Origin: a virus
Virus record (IMG/VR): IMGVR_UViG_3300042866_000130
Span: 1 to 21,875 of that record
DNA length: 21,875 nt
Reading direction: 5' to 3' (one strand)
Shown here one piece after another: positions 15,073 through 21,869 of this stretch. Under the pieces are notes generated by a model. That model searched no databases, had not been told where the DNA came from, and was given only the letters and a program-made list of their open reading frames with translations. The translations under genes were made by a program, and so were the position numbers. Each line of letters starts with the position of its first letter. Within the stretch, counting starts at the first letter, position 1.

Positions 15073-15101
15073 TTTGTAAGTGTTTACTTTCCATTTGTCA
15101 A
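15073..15101 (-). promoter_or_regulatory. Sigma70-like promoter candidate before head genes
   Basis: In a 50-base gap, the minus strand reads TTGACA (15101-15096, exact consensus -35), a 17-base spacer, then TACAAA (15078-15073, 4 of 6 for -10). Transcription would start near 15066 and produce a ~13-base leader with the AGAGG site of the 152-residue gene. It would boost expression of the scaffold candidate and capsid genes. Based on sequence match only. Confidence 0.5.
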
Positions 15102-15103
15102 GA

Positions 15104-15271
15104 CTAACGACGATTATCGCGGTTGTAGCGACCCGAGTAAGTCTTGATATTCGTCTGCCGGTACTGCATGGTCGGAGCCTTTTCCTCGCTACGCAGTTGT
15201 TCTGTCGAGTAGCGGGGTTGGTCTGCCGTAGGTTGCTGAGTACCGGAAGACGGGGAGCCGTTGTTTTGCAT
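15104..15271 (-). CDS. Small Gln/Arg-rich protein after portal, unknown
   Basis: A 55-residue protein starting MQNNGSPSSGTQQPTADQPR and ending SGRYNRDNRR, then TAG. AAGGAG lies five bases before the ATG, and the gene starts 9 bases after the portal stop, so translation is likely. It is hydrophilic, rich in Gln, Asn, Ser and Arg, and probably disordered with a basic tail. No family is recognised. A minor head or DNA-associated protein is possible. Confidence 0.65.
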   Translation of the reverse strand: MQNNGSPSSGTQQPTADQPRYSTEQLRSEEKAPTMQYRQTNIKTYSGRYNRDNRR

Positions 15272-15280
15272 GGCTGCTCC

Positions 15281-16954
15281 TTATTGGATGAGGGGCATAT
15301 CTGCTGACATCCCGCCGCCAGCCTCTTGGGGAGGCTGCGGGATAGATTCTGGAGGAGGCTGCTTGGCTGCTGCGGCTGCGGCCTGCGCGGCAGCTTCCTT
15401 CTCTTCCATGATCTTCAGGCGCTCCTTGAGCTGCTGCTTCATGGGAGGATCGACCAAATCCAGCAACGACTCCTTGTCGATGACCTTGGCGCTGTAGAGC
15501 GAGAAAGCCATCTGGCGCATATCTTCCATGAAGATTGGCGAGTTGGAGTGAGCGTCCACTTTCACCATAAAGTCGGTGGTGAACTGATCTGCAACAAAAG
15601 GCACGCCTTGCGTGTCTTTGTAGTGAGTCGGGCTGTACAGCTGCATGGCCTTGAGGTACAGCGTGGCCATCTTCTCCAGCGCATCTTCAATGATGAGCGC
15701 ACGCTTCTTGGCGCGGCTGGAGCCTAGACGAGCAAGTTGAGAAGCATGGCCCGAAGAGCGAACCCCAGCTTCTCCCCGGCCTTGAAGTACGGACACGATT
15801 CCCGATGCCTCTTCAAACATCAGGTCAATCTCACCGATTTCTCTGAACAGGTCGTTAGGAATGTTCGGGGCCAGCTTCTCAACCTTTGCGTTGGGCATAT
15901 CGGTGGAGAGCAAGCCGCCTGCGCGGTTGAGCGCAAAGTTCTTCTCGTCCAACAAACCCGTGAACCCGATGAGCGCAGTAGGCGGCGAAACTTGCTTGCT
16001 CAGCAGGTCTAGGATTTCAGCCATGCGCTTGTTGCGGAGTTCTTGCAGGTAGACCAGGCGCGAGACTTCGCTGGCACCCCAGAAGTAGTCGTACAGCGGA
16101 TTCGGGCAGACCTGAATGAAGGGAAGCTCGCCCTTCATGAACATGGTTTCGTTGGGACGGTCATAGATGATGACGTCCGGGTCTGCCTTGGTGATGACTT
16201 GGTAGTCCTTGATGTCGTCGTCGTAGACGTAGAGTTCGATCATGCGAACCGTGTCTTCCGAGACTTGGGCCTTGTAACGCTCGTTGCCGCTGAGGTCGAG
16301 GTTGACGTTGCCGTACATCGTCGGGTTGGTCTGAGACATCAGGATGCGCTCGACACCCTCGGGACTGTCAGTGCGCTGATGCTCTGTGGCATTCACGCGC
16401 TTGACGATCTCTTCCCGGCGCGGGTGGCTGTACAGGCGTGCGTACAACTCACTCTTGGTGATGTAGTATTCCTGGATCAGTGCTTCTTGTGCGCTAAGGT
16501 TGGGGATGTCCTCGCGCAGCACGCCGATGCAGCTCGGCTCCACCAAGAACGGGTGGATGCCCTTGTTCATCACGAGCTTGATGAACGTGGAGTTGTAGCA
16601 CAGCGACCAAGTGACGGCTTGGGAGAAAACCTGGTCTGCGTTGGAGTTGGCCCACTCGTCATTGAGAGCGCGGGTCAACACCGGAATCTTGGTGTGCTCA
16701 GCGTCAGGCACAGCTGCGCCGGTGACGATGGAAAAGCGTGTGGTTTCAGCCGAATACAGAAAGCTCGTGAGCTGGTCGATATGCGGCTGAATCTTGTTGT
16801 AGATGGCTGGGGCCGAATCAAGCCCCGAGCCAAACATGAACCATGACCGAAGACCCAGATAGTCGGCTTTGCGAGAGTTCAGGGAAACTTCGCACTTCTC
16901 GATGAGGTCGAGATAGAACTGCTCGCGCTCTAGGTGATCGGTCGGGATTCTCAT
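15281..16954 (-). CDS. Portal protein
   Basis: A 557-residue protein. The size and pattern fit a podoviral portal: N-terminal helices with Asn/Trp/Phe-rich segments (WFMFGSGLDSAP, 38-49), QLTSFLYSAETTRF (61-74), the WSLCYNSTFIKL segment (116-127), DDDIKDYQVITKADPDV (245-261), NPLYDYFWGASEVSRLVYLQ (285-304), and a long helix with RAKKRALIIEDALEKMATLY. The C-terminus is Ala/Pro/Gln-rich. Start ATG overlaps the previous stop (ATGA). Twelve copies would form the DNA channel at one vertex, binding TerL during packaging and the adaptor after. It lies 5' of the scaffold candidate and capsid genes, the usual order. Identification is by residue pattern and order. Confidence 0.85.
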   Translation of the reverse strand: MRIPTDHLEREQFYLDLIEKCEVSLNSRKADYLGLRSWFMFGSGLDSAPAIYNKIQPHIDQLTSFLYSAETTRFSIVTGAAVPDAEHTKIPVLTRALNDEWANSNADQVFSQAVTWSLCYNSTFIKLVMNKGIHPFLVEPSCIGVLREDIPNLSAQEALIQEYYITKSELYARLYSHPRREEIVKRVNATEHQRTDSPEGVERILMSQTNPTMYGNVNLDLSGNERYKAQVSEDTVRMIELYVYDDDIKDYQVITKADPDVIIYDRPNETMFMKGELPFIQVCPNPLYDYFWGASEVSRLVYLQELRNKRMAEILDLLSKQVSPPTALIGFTGLLDEKNFALNRAGGLLSTDMPNAKVEKLAPNIPNDLFREIGEIDLMFEEASGIVSVLQGRGEAGVRSSGHASQLARLGSSRAKKRALIIEDALEKMATLYLKAMQLYSPTHYKDTQGVPFVADQFTTDFMVKVDAHSNSPIFMEDMRQMAFSLYSAKVIDKESLLDLVDPPMKQQLKERLKIMEEKEAAAQAAAAAAKQPPPESIPQPPQEAGGGMSADMPLIQ

Positions 16955-17451
16955 GACTTGTCAACCTGCAGGTTGTCTTGGTCGGGAATGTAACTTGCAG
17001 CGCGTGGCCCCGTCAAATTGCCTGCTTGCTTGGGATGGATGCCCACTTGCTCACCGGCAACCGACTTGAACTGGCCACCCAGCACCGAGTTCATGGAAAT
17101 ACTGCCGCCCCCGCCCCAGATCACGGAGTCGCCAGGACGCTGCTCACGCTGTTGCTGCTGAGCCATGATCTCGCCTGCTTCTTCAAACTGCTTGTCGGTC
17201 AGTTTGTTGTTGCGCTTGAGGTATCCGGTCTGGTGTTCGCCTTCGCGGGTGCTCTTGATGTCGGTCATCCCAAAATCTTGGGCCAGACCTTCCAGATTCT
17301 TGTCTGTTGCCTTGGTTTTGTCGCTCTTGAGGCTCACAGGTTGCAAAAACACCCGTGAAATCTCACCTTTACAGAGCTTCATGGGGCATTTTGCTTCCCA
17401 AGCCTCAAAGATTCCGTGTTCAGAACAGTAATAGTCGTGGAGAACGGCCAT
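16951..17451 (-). CDS. Zinc-ribbon-like phage protein before portal, unknown
   Basis: A 166-residue protein. I choose the ATG at 17451 because GAGGG lies seven bases upstream; an earlier ATG at 17475 would overlap the preceding gene. The N-terminus has C9, H12, C22 and C27 (YYCSEHG, KCPMKLCKG), the spacing of a small zinc-binding ribbon. The remainder is polar and Gln/Gly-rich with probable disorder (IMAQQQQREQRPGD, VIWGGGGSISMNS). It ends in an ATGA overlap with the portal start, so the two are co-translated. Similar short zinc-ribbon proteins precede portal genes in environmental phages, in my recollection. No function is assigned; a packaging cofactor or DNA-binding protein is possible. 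Confidence 0.8.
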   Translation of the reverse strand: MAVLHDYYCSEHGIFEAWEAKCPMKLCKGEISRVFLQPVSLKSDKTKATDKNLEGLAQDFGMTDIKSTREGEHQTGYLKRNNKLTDKQFEEAGEIMAQQQQREQRPGDSVIWGGGGSISMNSVLGGQFKSVAGEQVGIHPKQAGNLTGPRAASYIPDQDNLQVDKS

Positions 17452-17455
17452 GCAA

Positions 17456-17848
17456 TTACCCTCGCAGTGCTTCATCTAGGTCAGGTTGTTGATAGTCGTG
17501 GCGGTTGACCATGCCGACACGGACTTTGATGCCTTGCGGCGTCAGTTCCAGCTTGGTGGAGGGCATGAGAGGCGGCTTGGCCTCACGCCGGTAGTCCACA
17601 AAGCGGGTCTGGTCACGGTTTTGCATGATCCGTACCCGTCCCCGCAGCCATTCGTTGTAGCCTTTGCTCACTCTGATCTGCACCATCTCGCTCAGAGGCG
17701 CTTTCTTGTACAGAAACACGTCTTTGAAGGTCTGGGTGCCTATGCCGCACAGCTCGCAGAACAGTTTTATGCTGATTCCACGCTCTTTATCGGCGTGAAA
17801 CCGCTCCATAAGCCTGAAAAGCTCACTTTTTGGCCATATTTTGGTCAT
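17456..17848 (-). CDS. Possible helix-turn-helix protein, unknown
   Basis: A 130-residue basic protein. I choose the ATG at 17848, which overlaps the methyltransferase stop in an ATGA junction; a TTG four codons earlier is weaker. Residues 25-55 (ISIKLFCELCGIGTQTFKDV, then FLYKKAPLSEM) fit the spacing of a helix-turn-helix with a G-I turn. A basic segment follows (RVRIMQNRDQTRFVDYRREAK). The region 90-112 may form beta strands (TKLELTPQGIKVRVGM). It could be a DNA-binding protein. A small-terminase role is possible since it shares the packaging block, but it lies downstream of terL, which is not the commonest order. Uncertain. Confidence 0.75.
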   Translation of the reverse strand: MTKIWPKSELFRLMERFHADKERGISIKLFCELCGIGTQTFKDVFLYKKAPLSEMVQIRVSKGYNEWLRGRVRIMQNRDQTRFVDYRREAKPPLMPSTKLELTPQGIKVRVGMVNRHDYQQPDLDEALRG

Positions 17849-18366
17849 TTTTGACCCCAAAAGTAGAGGTCTTTAGACCCCTCATTTACGCTGAATTCAT
17901 GCTTCAAAAACAGCTTTTTGAGGTCAAAAGCAGCCTCAAAGTCCTCTTTTGTGAGGTTTTTGTAGTAATCGTTGGTGAATGGAGCATCGAAAGGGTTGCT
18001 TTTGGTCGTCCCGTGCTCTGCTCTACCCGTTGTAGCGCAGGAAAAGATGACAAGACCGTTGTCTTTGACCATCTCGACCATCTTGAGGAAGGTCTTTTGC
18101 CAGTTCTTGTCGTGCTCGAAGCACTCGCAGGAGATGGCCACATCAAACTTGTCGGCAAAAGGCAGCTCGTGCCCTGCACACACGACGTCTACGCCGGGGC
18201 CAGGGCCGAGATCACACCCGACGTACAGACTTGGCTCGTAGAAGAACTGCCGCACAGAGCCGTTGATGTCTAGCGACCCCACTTCCACCACCTTGGTGTG
18301 CCGGAAGTGCCAGGGGAAGGTACGGGTAAGGCTTGCGACAAAGCGCATTTGCTCAGGATGGCTCAT
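17845..18366 (-). CDS. Class I SAM-dependent methyltransferase
   Basis: A 173-residue compact methyltransferase. Motif I is VVEVGSLDING (26-36), which binds the amino-acid part of AdoMet. The acidic residue at the end of strand 2 is D52 (VGCDLG), followed by a strand 3 region (VDVVCAGHELPFADKFDVAI). Motif IV-like DVAISCECFEH spans 75-85 and is followed by a helix-strand unit (FLKMVEMVKDNGLVIFSC). No N4/N6 DNA-methylase DPPY or C5 PCQ motif is present, so a DNA restriction-modification role is unlikely. The start overlaps the end of the upstream glycosyltransferase-like gene by 14 bases, with GGAG four bases before the ATG, so the two are coupled. The substrate is unknown; glycan, lipid or protein is possible. 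Confidence 0.85.
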   Translation of the reverse strand: MSHPEQMRFVASLTRTFPWHFRHTKVVEVGSLDINGSVRQFFYEPSLYVGCDLGPGPGVDVVCAGHELPFADKFDVAISCECFEHDKNWQKTFLKMVEMVKDNGLVIFSCATTGRAEHGTTKSNPFDAPFTNDYYKNLTKEDFEAAFDLKKLFLKHEFSVNEGSKDLYFWGQK

Positions 18367-19147
18367 AACACTCCAACACGTAGTCCTTGGTCTGCAGCCA
18401 GTCCAAAAACTCCATCTCTCGATAGTAATTGCTCACTTCTGAGAGTGGTGCCTTGATCTTGATGTAGTTGTATGAGGTGAGTTTGCGGGTAGGGGCGTGG
18501 TGTCCTACCAGCTTTGAGAAGTCGATGTCGTCGTGAAAGCCTGGGCCTGCGTATTCCATGCTGAAGTTCTTGGCCACCTCTATGGGTGCGAACTTGATGC
18601 CGTGCTTTTCTAGCTCTGGACGCAGCCAGGTGCACAGCTGCACGTCTTCGTTGCAGAACGGTTCTACGTCAAAGTGCTTCCACAGGATGCCGCTCTTGGA
18701 AGGCTGGCGCAGGAACTTGCGAGAGCGCAGAGAGAAGCCGCCATTCTGGACAACAAGTGCCTCTGGTTGGCCAATCCAAGTGAAGTGGGTGTAGTAGTTG
18801 TTTCCGACCATCGCTGCGTGGGCAGGCGCACCCACATAGTCGTACTGGTAGTAGTCCTCGGTGAAGTTCTCACCGTTGAGCACCCAGCCGTCGTCCTGCA
18901 CGATGAGGCAGAACTCGGTCTTGATGTAGGTGTGCAGGCAGTACATCACGAAAAGGCTGTACTGCTTGTAGGTCATCTTGTGGCACTTCTTGTGCCGGAT
19001 GTGCTTAGGAAGGTTGCGCGGCCTGCGAGGCGAGATCAGCAAGCCCTGAGCACCAGGAAGTTCTAGAAGAGAACGCTCCAGAGATGGAACCGCGCTCTCC
19101 CCGCTGTTGTGGCCGTAGATAGCCACGACTGTTAGTTTGTCATGCAC
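18353..19147 (-). CDS. DUF5672 family glycosyltransferase-like protein
   Basis: A 264-residue protein. I choose the GTG at 19147, which overlaps the terL stop by 8 bases and puts the conserved KLTVVAIYGHN at the N-terminus; upstream codons lie inside terL. Features match my memory of DUF5672: LIVQDDGWVLN (81-91) with the acidic pair D85/D86, YDYVGAPA (102-109), NGGFSLRSRK (135-144) and CNEDVQLC (165-172). The order of strand, DD, YIGAP and GGFSLRS fits GT-A type glycosyltransferases that use a metal ion. The true substrate is unknown. It is followed by a methyltransferase, an arrangement often seen in polysaccharide modification. Presence in a phage packaging operon is unusual. It could modify a host surface glycan or a virion component. 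Confidence 0.8.
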   Translation of the reverse strand: MHDKLTVVAIYGHNSGESAVPSLERSLLELPGAQGLLISPRRPRNLPKHIRHKKCHKMTYKQYSLFVMYCLHTYIKTEFCLIVQDDGWVLNGENFTEDYYQYDYVGAPAHAAMVGNNYYTHFTWIGQPEALVVQNGGFSLRSRKFLRQPSKSGILWKHFDVEPFCNEDVQLCTWLRPELEKHGIKFAPIEVAKNFSMEYAGPGFHDDIDFSKLVGHHAPTRKLTSYNYIKIKAPLSEVSNYYREMEFLDWLQTKDYVLECYEPS

Positions 19148-20903
19148 TGCCGTACATCCCGATCTTCTTGAGGTAGTCGGCCACATTTCGCCCTATCTGG
19201 GCTTCCTGCACCGTCATGTTGTCTTGGGCTTGGGAGATGTTGCGGGTAATCTTGGCCGCTATCAGCCGAGGCTGCACCTGCTCTGCAAATGCAACAGCTG
19301 CCAGCGCAGAAGCAATCACCCGGTCATCCTTGGCCCTGCCTGGAGCGTGGATGGTGCCGTTTTCCCGCACGATACCCTTCATTTCCTCCAGGGTGTCCAT
19401 GCTCTTGATCTCCATCATCCCGCGCTCGAAGTAATCCTTCATGTAATTGAGCATCCGCTCCTTACTGGCGTGGGTGGTGACGTAGCCTATTGAGTTGGAG
19501 ATGCCACCCAGTGCGTCGTTACGCCTCCAGATGTAGTTGGTCATGCTGCCGAGCACGTCCAGCAAGCCACGCCCTGTAGCGTTGTTCATGCTCACAGCCA
19601 TGCGCTTCAAGTTCCTGATCTCGTTGATGACAGCCTGACCAGGCCCGTTCACCTCCAAGTTCAGCGTGGAGTTCTTGTAGGCACCTGCGAGGTGGGCGAT
19701 GACCCAGGCGAACTGGTAGGTATTGAGTTCAGAGGTGGCGAACTCGGCCACTTGCTCCATCCCGTCTGCGTAGCAACGGAAGACCTGGATGCAGAAACGG
19801 TCTGCCCAGTCAGAACTGCCGTAAGCCGGGTCTGCTCCGATGACGTAGTAGGCGTTGTCTACAGGCTCTTCCCAGACCTTCAGGACACCAAGCCGCTCTG
19901 TGCTCTTGAGCACCTCCGTGTCTTGGAAGAGAGAACCGAAGGCATAGCGATAGTTGTCAGGCACAAGCAGCTTGGAAGCCTTGGCTGCTTCTGTACACCG
20001 GGAGGTGGAGAAGAAGGAGGTGCCTGTCATCACGAAGGCGTAGTCCTCCGTGGGTGGGAACTCCTGGTACATGAGCGCCTCGTCCTTGATGCCCTCGTGC
20101 ATCTTCCAGCGCCACCAGGCCATCTGCCGGGAGTTGATCTCAAAGTTGTACAGGCGCTTGATGTCCTTGTGCCACTCCTTCTCTTCAGGAGTCAGCTTGC
20201 CGTCCCAGTACACCTTGTAGATGTTGCTCTTGGCATCCACGCTGTAGAACTCGTTACGCCACCAGCCGCAGAAGATCGCACGCTGGGTCTTGGCCCTCTG
20301 AGCCGTCTTGTACATATCGTGGAACATATTGAACCCACGGGCTGTGGACTCAAACAAGTACAGCCGGTCAGGATTGTTCTCGGCTAGGGAAGCCAACAGA
20401 GAAGCCAGACCCTCCTCGTCACCCCAGGAGCTTGTCTCCGTGCCGTGAAGGTATGTTATGGCCTTGCCACGGCCCAGTGAGCCTTTAGCGCGTAGTCCCG
20501 CCACCTGATAGAACAACCGACTTCTGTTCTTGAGGGACAACTGGTTCCTGTTGTGCCCTATTGCCGGAATCTTGAACTCCTTGGGCAAGCCATCCATATA
20601 CATGGACAGCGTGGTGCGGAACATATCCCGGTTCTCTTCCGTATCCGTCGTAAGCGTTCCCTGCAAACCCGGATGCGTGAAATGCCAATAAAGGTCTAGG
20701 GCTAGGGAAATGGTCGTAATCCCCAACTGCCGACCCTTCAAGATCACAAAGAAATGCACATCCTCAGCCAATCCTTTTGCAATCTCATCCATCACATACG
20801 TCTGAGTGCCCAGAAGATGATCCATCTTCCGCAAGCCCTGCTCCTTAGTCTCAATCTTGAGTTCAGAGCAAAAGCTGTAGAACTTGGCTAAATCAAATTT
20901 CAT
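19140..20903 (-). CDS. terL: Terminase large subunit (DNA packaging ATPase/nuclease)
   Basis: A 587-residue protein. I choose the ATG at 20903, which overlaps the upstream stop by 1 base; a TTG at 20924 lies inside the upstream gene. ATPase half: Walker-A-like GRQLGITT (57-64), ITYLHGTETSSWGD (149-162) as Walker B with catalytic Glu E156, and the FESTARG (184-190) coupling segment. Nuclease half: GADPAYGSSDW with D358, LEVNG with E417, and AKDDRV with D526/D527 as the metal-binding acids. Length is usual for the family. It packages DNA through the portal into proheads and cuts the concatemer. No inteins or frameshifts are seen. It is followed by an 8-base overlap with the glycosyltransferase-like gene. 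Confidence 0.95.
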   Translation of the reverse strand: MKFDLAKFYSFCSELKIETKEQGLRKMDHLLGTQTYVMDEIAKGLAEDVHFFVILKGRQLGITTISLALDLYWHFTHPGLQGTLTTDTEENRDMFRTTLSMYMDGLPKEFKIPAIGHNRNQLSLKNRSRLFYQVAGLRAKGSLGRGKAITYLHGTETSSWGDEEGLASLLASLAENNPDRLYLFESTARGFNMFHDMYKTAQRAKTQRAIFCGWWRNEFYSVDAKSNIYKVYWDGKLTPEEKEWHKDIKRLYNFEINSRQMAWWRWKMHEGIKDEALMYQEFPPTEDYAFVMTGTSFFSTSRCTEAAKASKLLVPDNYRYAFGSLFQDTEVLKSTERLGVLKVWEEPVDNAYYVIGADPAYGSSDWADRFCIQVFRCYADGMEQVAEFATSELNTYQFAWVIAHLAGAYKNSTLNLEVNGPGQAVINEIRNLKRMAVSMNNATGRGLLDVLGSMTNYIWRRNDALGGISNSIGYVTTHASKERMLNYMKDYFERGMMEIKSMDTLEEMKGIVRENGTIHAPGRAKDDRVIASALAAVAFAEQVQPRLIAAKITRNISQAQDNMTVQEAQIGRNVADYLKKIGMYGSA

Positions 20904-21139
20904 TAAGGCTTTTCCAATACCCAATCCGCTATTGCCAGCGCCACCCTCCTGTTACGGGCAACCCTCAACAACTCTTCCCACACGATGGGCGGGTAATCCC
21001 GTTTCCACCTATTCACCAACTTAATCTTCTGCGCCTTCCTAATGCACAGTAGCGCAGCCCTGGTTTCCCGCTGCAGCCGCACCCGAGATTCGTAAAGCTG
21101 CATCTGAATATCCCGATATGTATCCGTCCCGGGCTGCAT
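20903..21139 (-). CDS. Small helical protein just upstream of terL, small-terminase candidate
   Basis: A 78-residue basic, helical-looking protein (MQPGTDTYRDIQMQLYESRV, then CIRKAQKIKLVNRWKRDYPP). The ATG at 21139 has AGGA six bases upstream; a TTG two codons earlier is possible. Its stop overlaps the terL start by 1 base, the position typical of a small terminase subunit. It is shorter than most TerS proteins and lacks a recognisable winged helix, so the call is tentative. It overlaps the 72-residue ORF upstream by about 100 bases. Confidence 0.6.
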   Translation of the reverse strand: MQPGTDTYRDIQMQLYESRVRLQRETRAALLCIRKAQKIKLVNRWKRDYPPIVWEELLRVARNRRVALAIADWVLEKP

Positions 21140-21257
21140 CCTCAATCCTGTCCATCAACTGCCTGACCAGCATAGAGGCCATAAACAACCGAGCATCCAT
21201 CACCTCCAGCTCAGCCCTCAACTCATCCTCTTCCATCCACAACCTGTCAGCGTTCAT
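21039..21257 (-). CDS. Small acidic protein overlapping the next gene, unknown
   Basis: A 72-residue ORF with a strong AGGAGG five bases before its ATG, so it is likely translated. The first 45 residues (MNADRLWMEEDELRAELEVM, then LVRQLMDRIEDAARDGY) look like an amphipathic helix. The last ~25 residues, which overlap the 78-residue ORF, are Ala/Gly-rich and look unconstrained. The two could be separate overlapping genes, or one gene split by a frameshift or sequencing error. Confidence 0.55.
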   Translation of the reverse strand: MNADRLWMEEDELRAELEVMDARLFMASMLVRQLMDRIEDAARDGYISGYSDAALRISGAAAAGNQGCATVH

Positions 21258-21266
21258 TCCCGCCTC

Positions 21267-21491
21267 CTATTCCACCCTCCATACCCTCAGCATCTCACCC
21301 TCACTCCTGGCCACAAACTTCTGACCCAACCGCTTCCCCGCCCTGTAATTCGCATTCAACACCTTGGCCCTGTGCTCCACAGGCACCACAAACGAGTCAC
21401 CCACATCCATCTCCCCATACGGGTACGCAAACACCACACGAGGCTTGGGAAGATCAACACCCTTGCTGACCTCTATCGCAGTTATCGTCAT
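21267..21491 (-). CDS. Small conserved phage protein (DUF7303-like)
   Basis: A 74-residue protein. I choose the ATG at 21491, with GAGGG six bases upstream, over a GTG eight codons earlier. The order EVSKGVDLPKPR, YPYGEMDVGDSFVVP, then GQKFVARSEGEMLRVWRVE matches my memory of a small widespread phage family (DUF7303-like): a short strand start, a Y(P/A)(F/Y)xEMxVGDSF centre and a RVWR(I/V) end. Its function is unknown. It opens the transcription unit, 9 bases before the next gene. No membrane segment or Cys cluster is visible. Confidence 0.75.
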   Translation of the reverse strand: MTITAIEVSKGVDLPKPRVVFAYPYGEMDVGDSFVVPVEHRAKVLNANYRAGKRLGQKFVARSEGEMLRVWRVE

Positions 21492-21515
21492 CTCTAACCC
21501 TCTACAAGTAACCAC

Positions 21516-21544
21516 ATCATACGAACAAAAAAAGGGCTACGCAA
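21516..21544 (-). promoter_or_regulatory. Possible promoter overlapping the terminator stem
   Basis: On the minus strand: TTGCGT at 21544-21539 (3 of 6 for -35), a 17-base spacer, and TATGAT at 21521-21516 (5 of 6 for -10), giving a start near 21509 and a short leader to the ATG at 21491. The -35 lies in the terminator loop and stem. The match is weak. Confidence 0.3.
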
Positions 21545-21552
21545 GGTAGCCC
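21527..21552 (-). terminator. Rho-independent terminator
   Basis: Perfect 7-bp stem GGGCTAC/GTAGCCC with a 5-base loop (21534-21552), followed on the minus strand by seven T residues (complement of the A-run 21527-21533). It would stop leftward transcription arriving from beyond the window before the late gene block, or attenuate it. There is no T-run on the plus strand side. Confidence 0.8.
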
Positions 21553-21854
21553 CAATCGAAGGAGAGATGCCAACTGCTGTTGGCCCCATAAATGTACTTT
21601 TTTTTTGGGGAGGAGAAAGGTTGGGGTCACGCCAAACCCGACCCTCCGACCCAACTGCCTGGACTCTCTTTGGGTTGCGTGTGCGCAGCGCAGGGATGGT
21701 GCCCAGTCCCGAACCCAGCCGTGCCTACTCATGCACGCGCCCACTCCCCGCGTGGTCATGACAGGGATGGTGGCCCTGGCCCCATAGTTTCACGCTATGC
21801 CCGAGCGGTAGGTGATAGTCCTTCCGCTCTGCGTCACTTTGGTGCGTCCCTTTC
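21553..21854. other. Gene-less GC-rich stretch
   Basis: I see no convincing gene here. It holds a 9-base T-run (21598-21606) followed by GGGG, and an 11-base direct repeat CAGGGATGGTG (21691-21701 and 21762-21772). Base composition differs from the coding block. No tRNA shape (no TTCGA arm) was found. It could contain regulatory or packaging signals, or the end of a gene outside the window. Confidence 0.5.
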
Positions 21855-21869
21855 TGTACATAAAGTACA
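21855..21869. repeat. 5-bp inverted repeat TGTAC / GTACA
   Basis: Perfect arms around ATAAA at the right edge. Short, so it may be chance, but it lies in a non-coding region and could be half of an operator. Confidence 0.35.

Noticed and set aside
16043-16846. 267-residue plus-strand frame opposite the portal
   Set aside because: Antisense shadow of the portal; Val/Asp/His-rich and without any recognisable domain or neighbours on that strand.
21517-21759. 80-residue minus-strand frame at the right edge
   Set aside because: It reads through the terminator hairpin and its T-run, has odd composition (Arg/Leu/Cys), and no supporting ribosome binding site.
21567-21761. 64-residue plus-strand frame
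   Set aside because: AAGGAG lies only two bases before the ATG, the composition is Pro/Arg-rich and no gene in the window is on this strand.
21775-21850. tRNA-like string (GCCCGAGCGG)
   Set aside because: No matching acceptor stem, anticodon arm or TTCGA arm could be paired on either strand.
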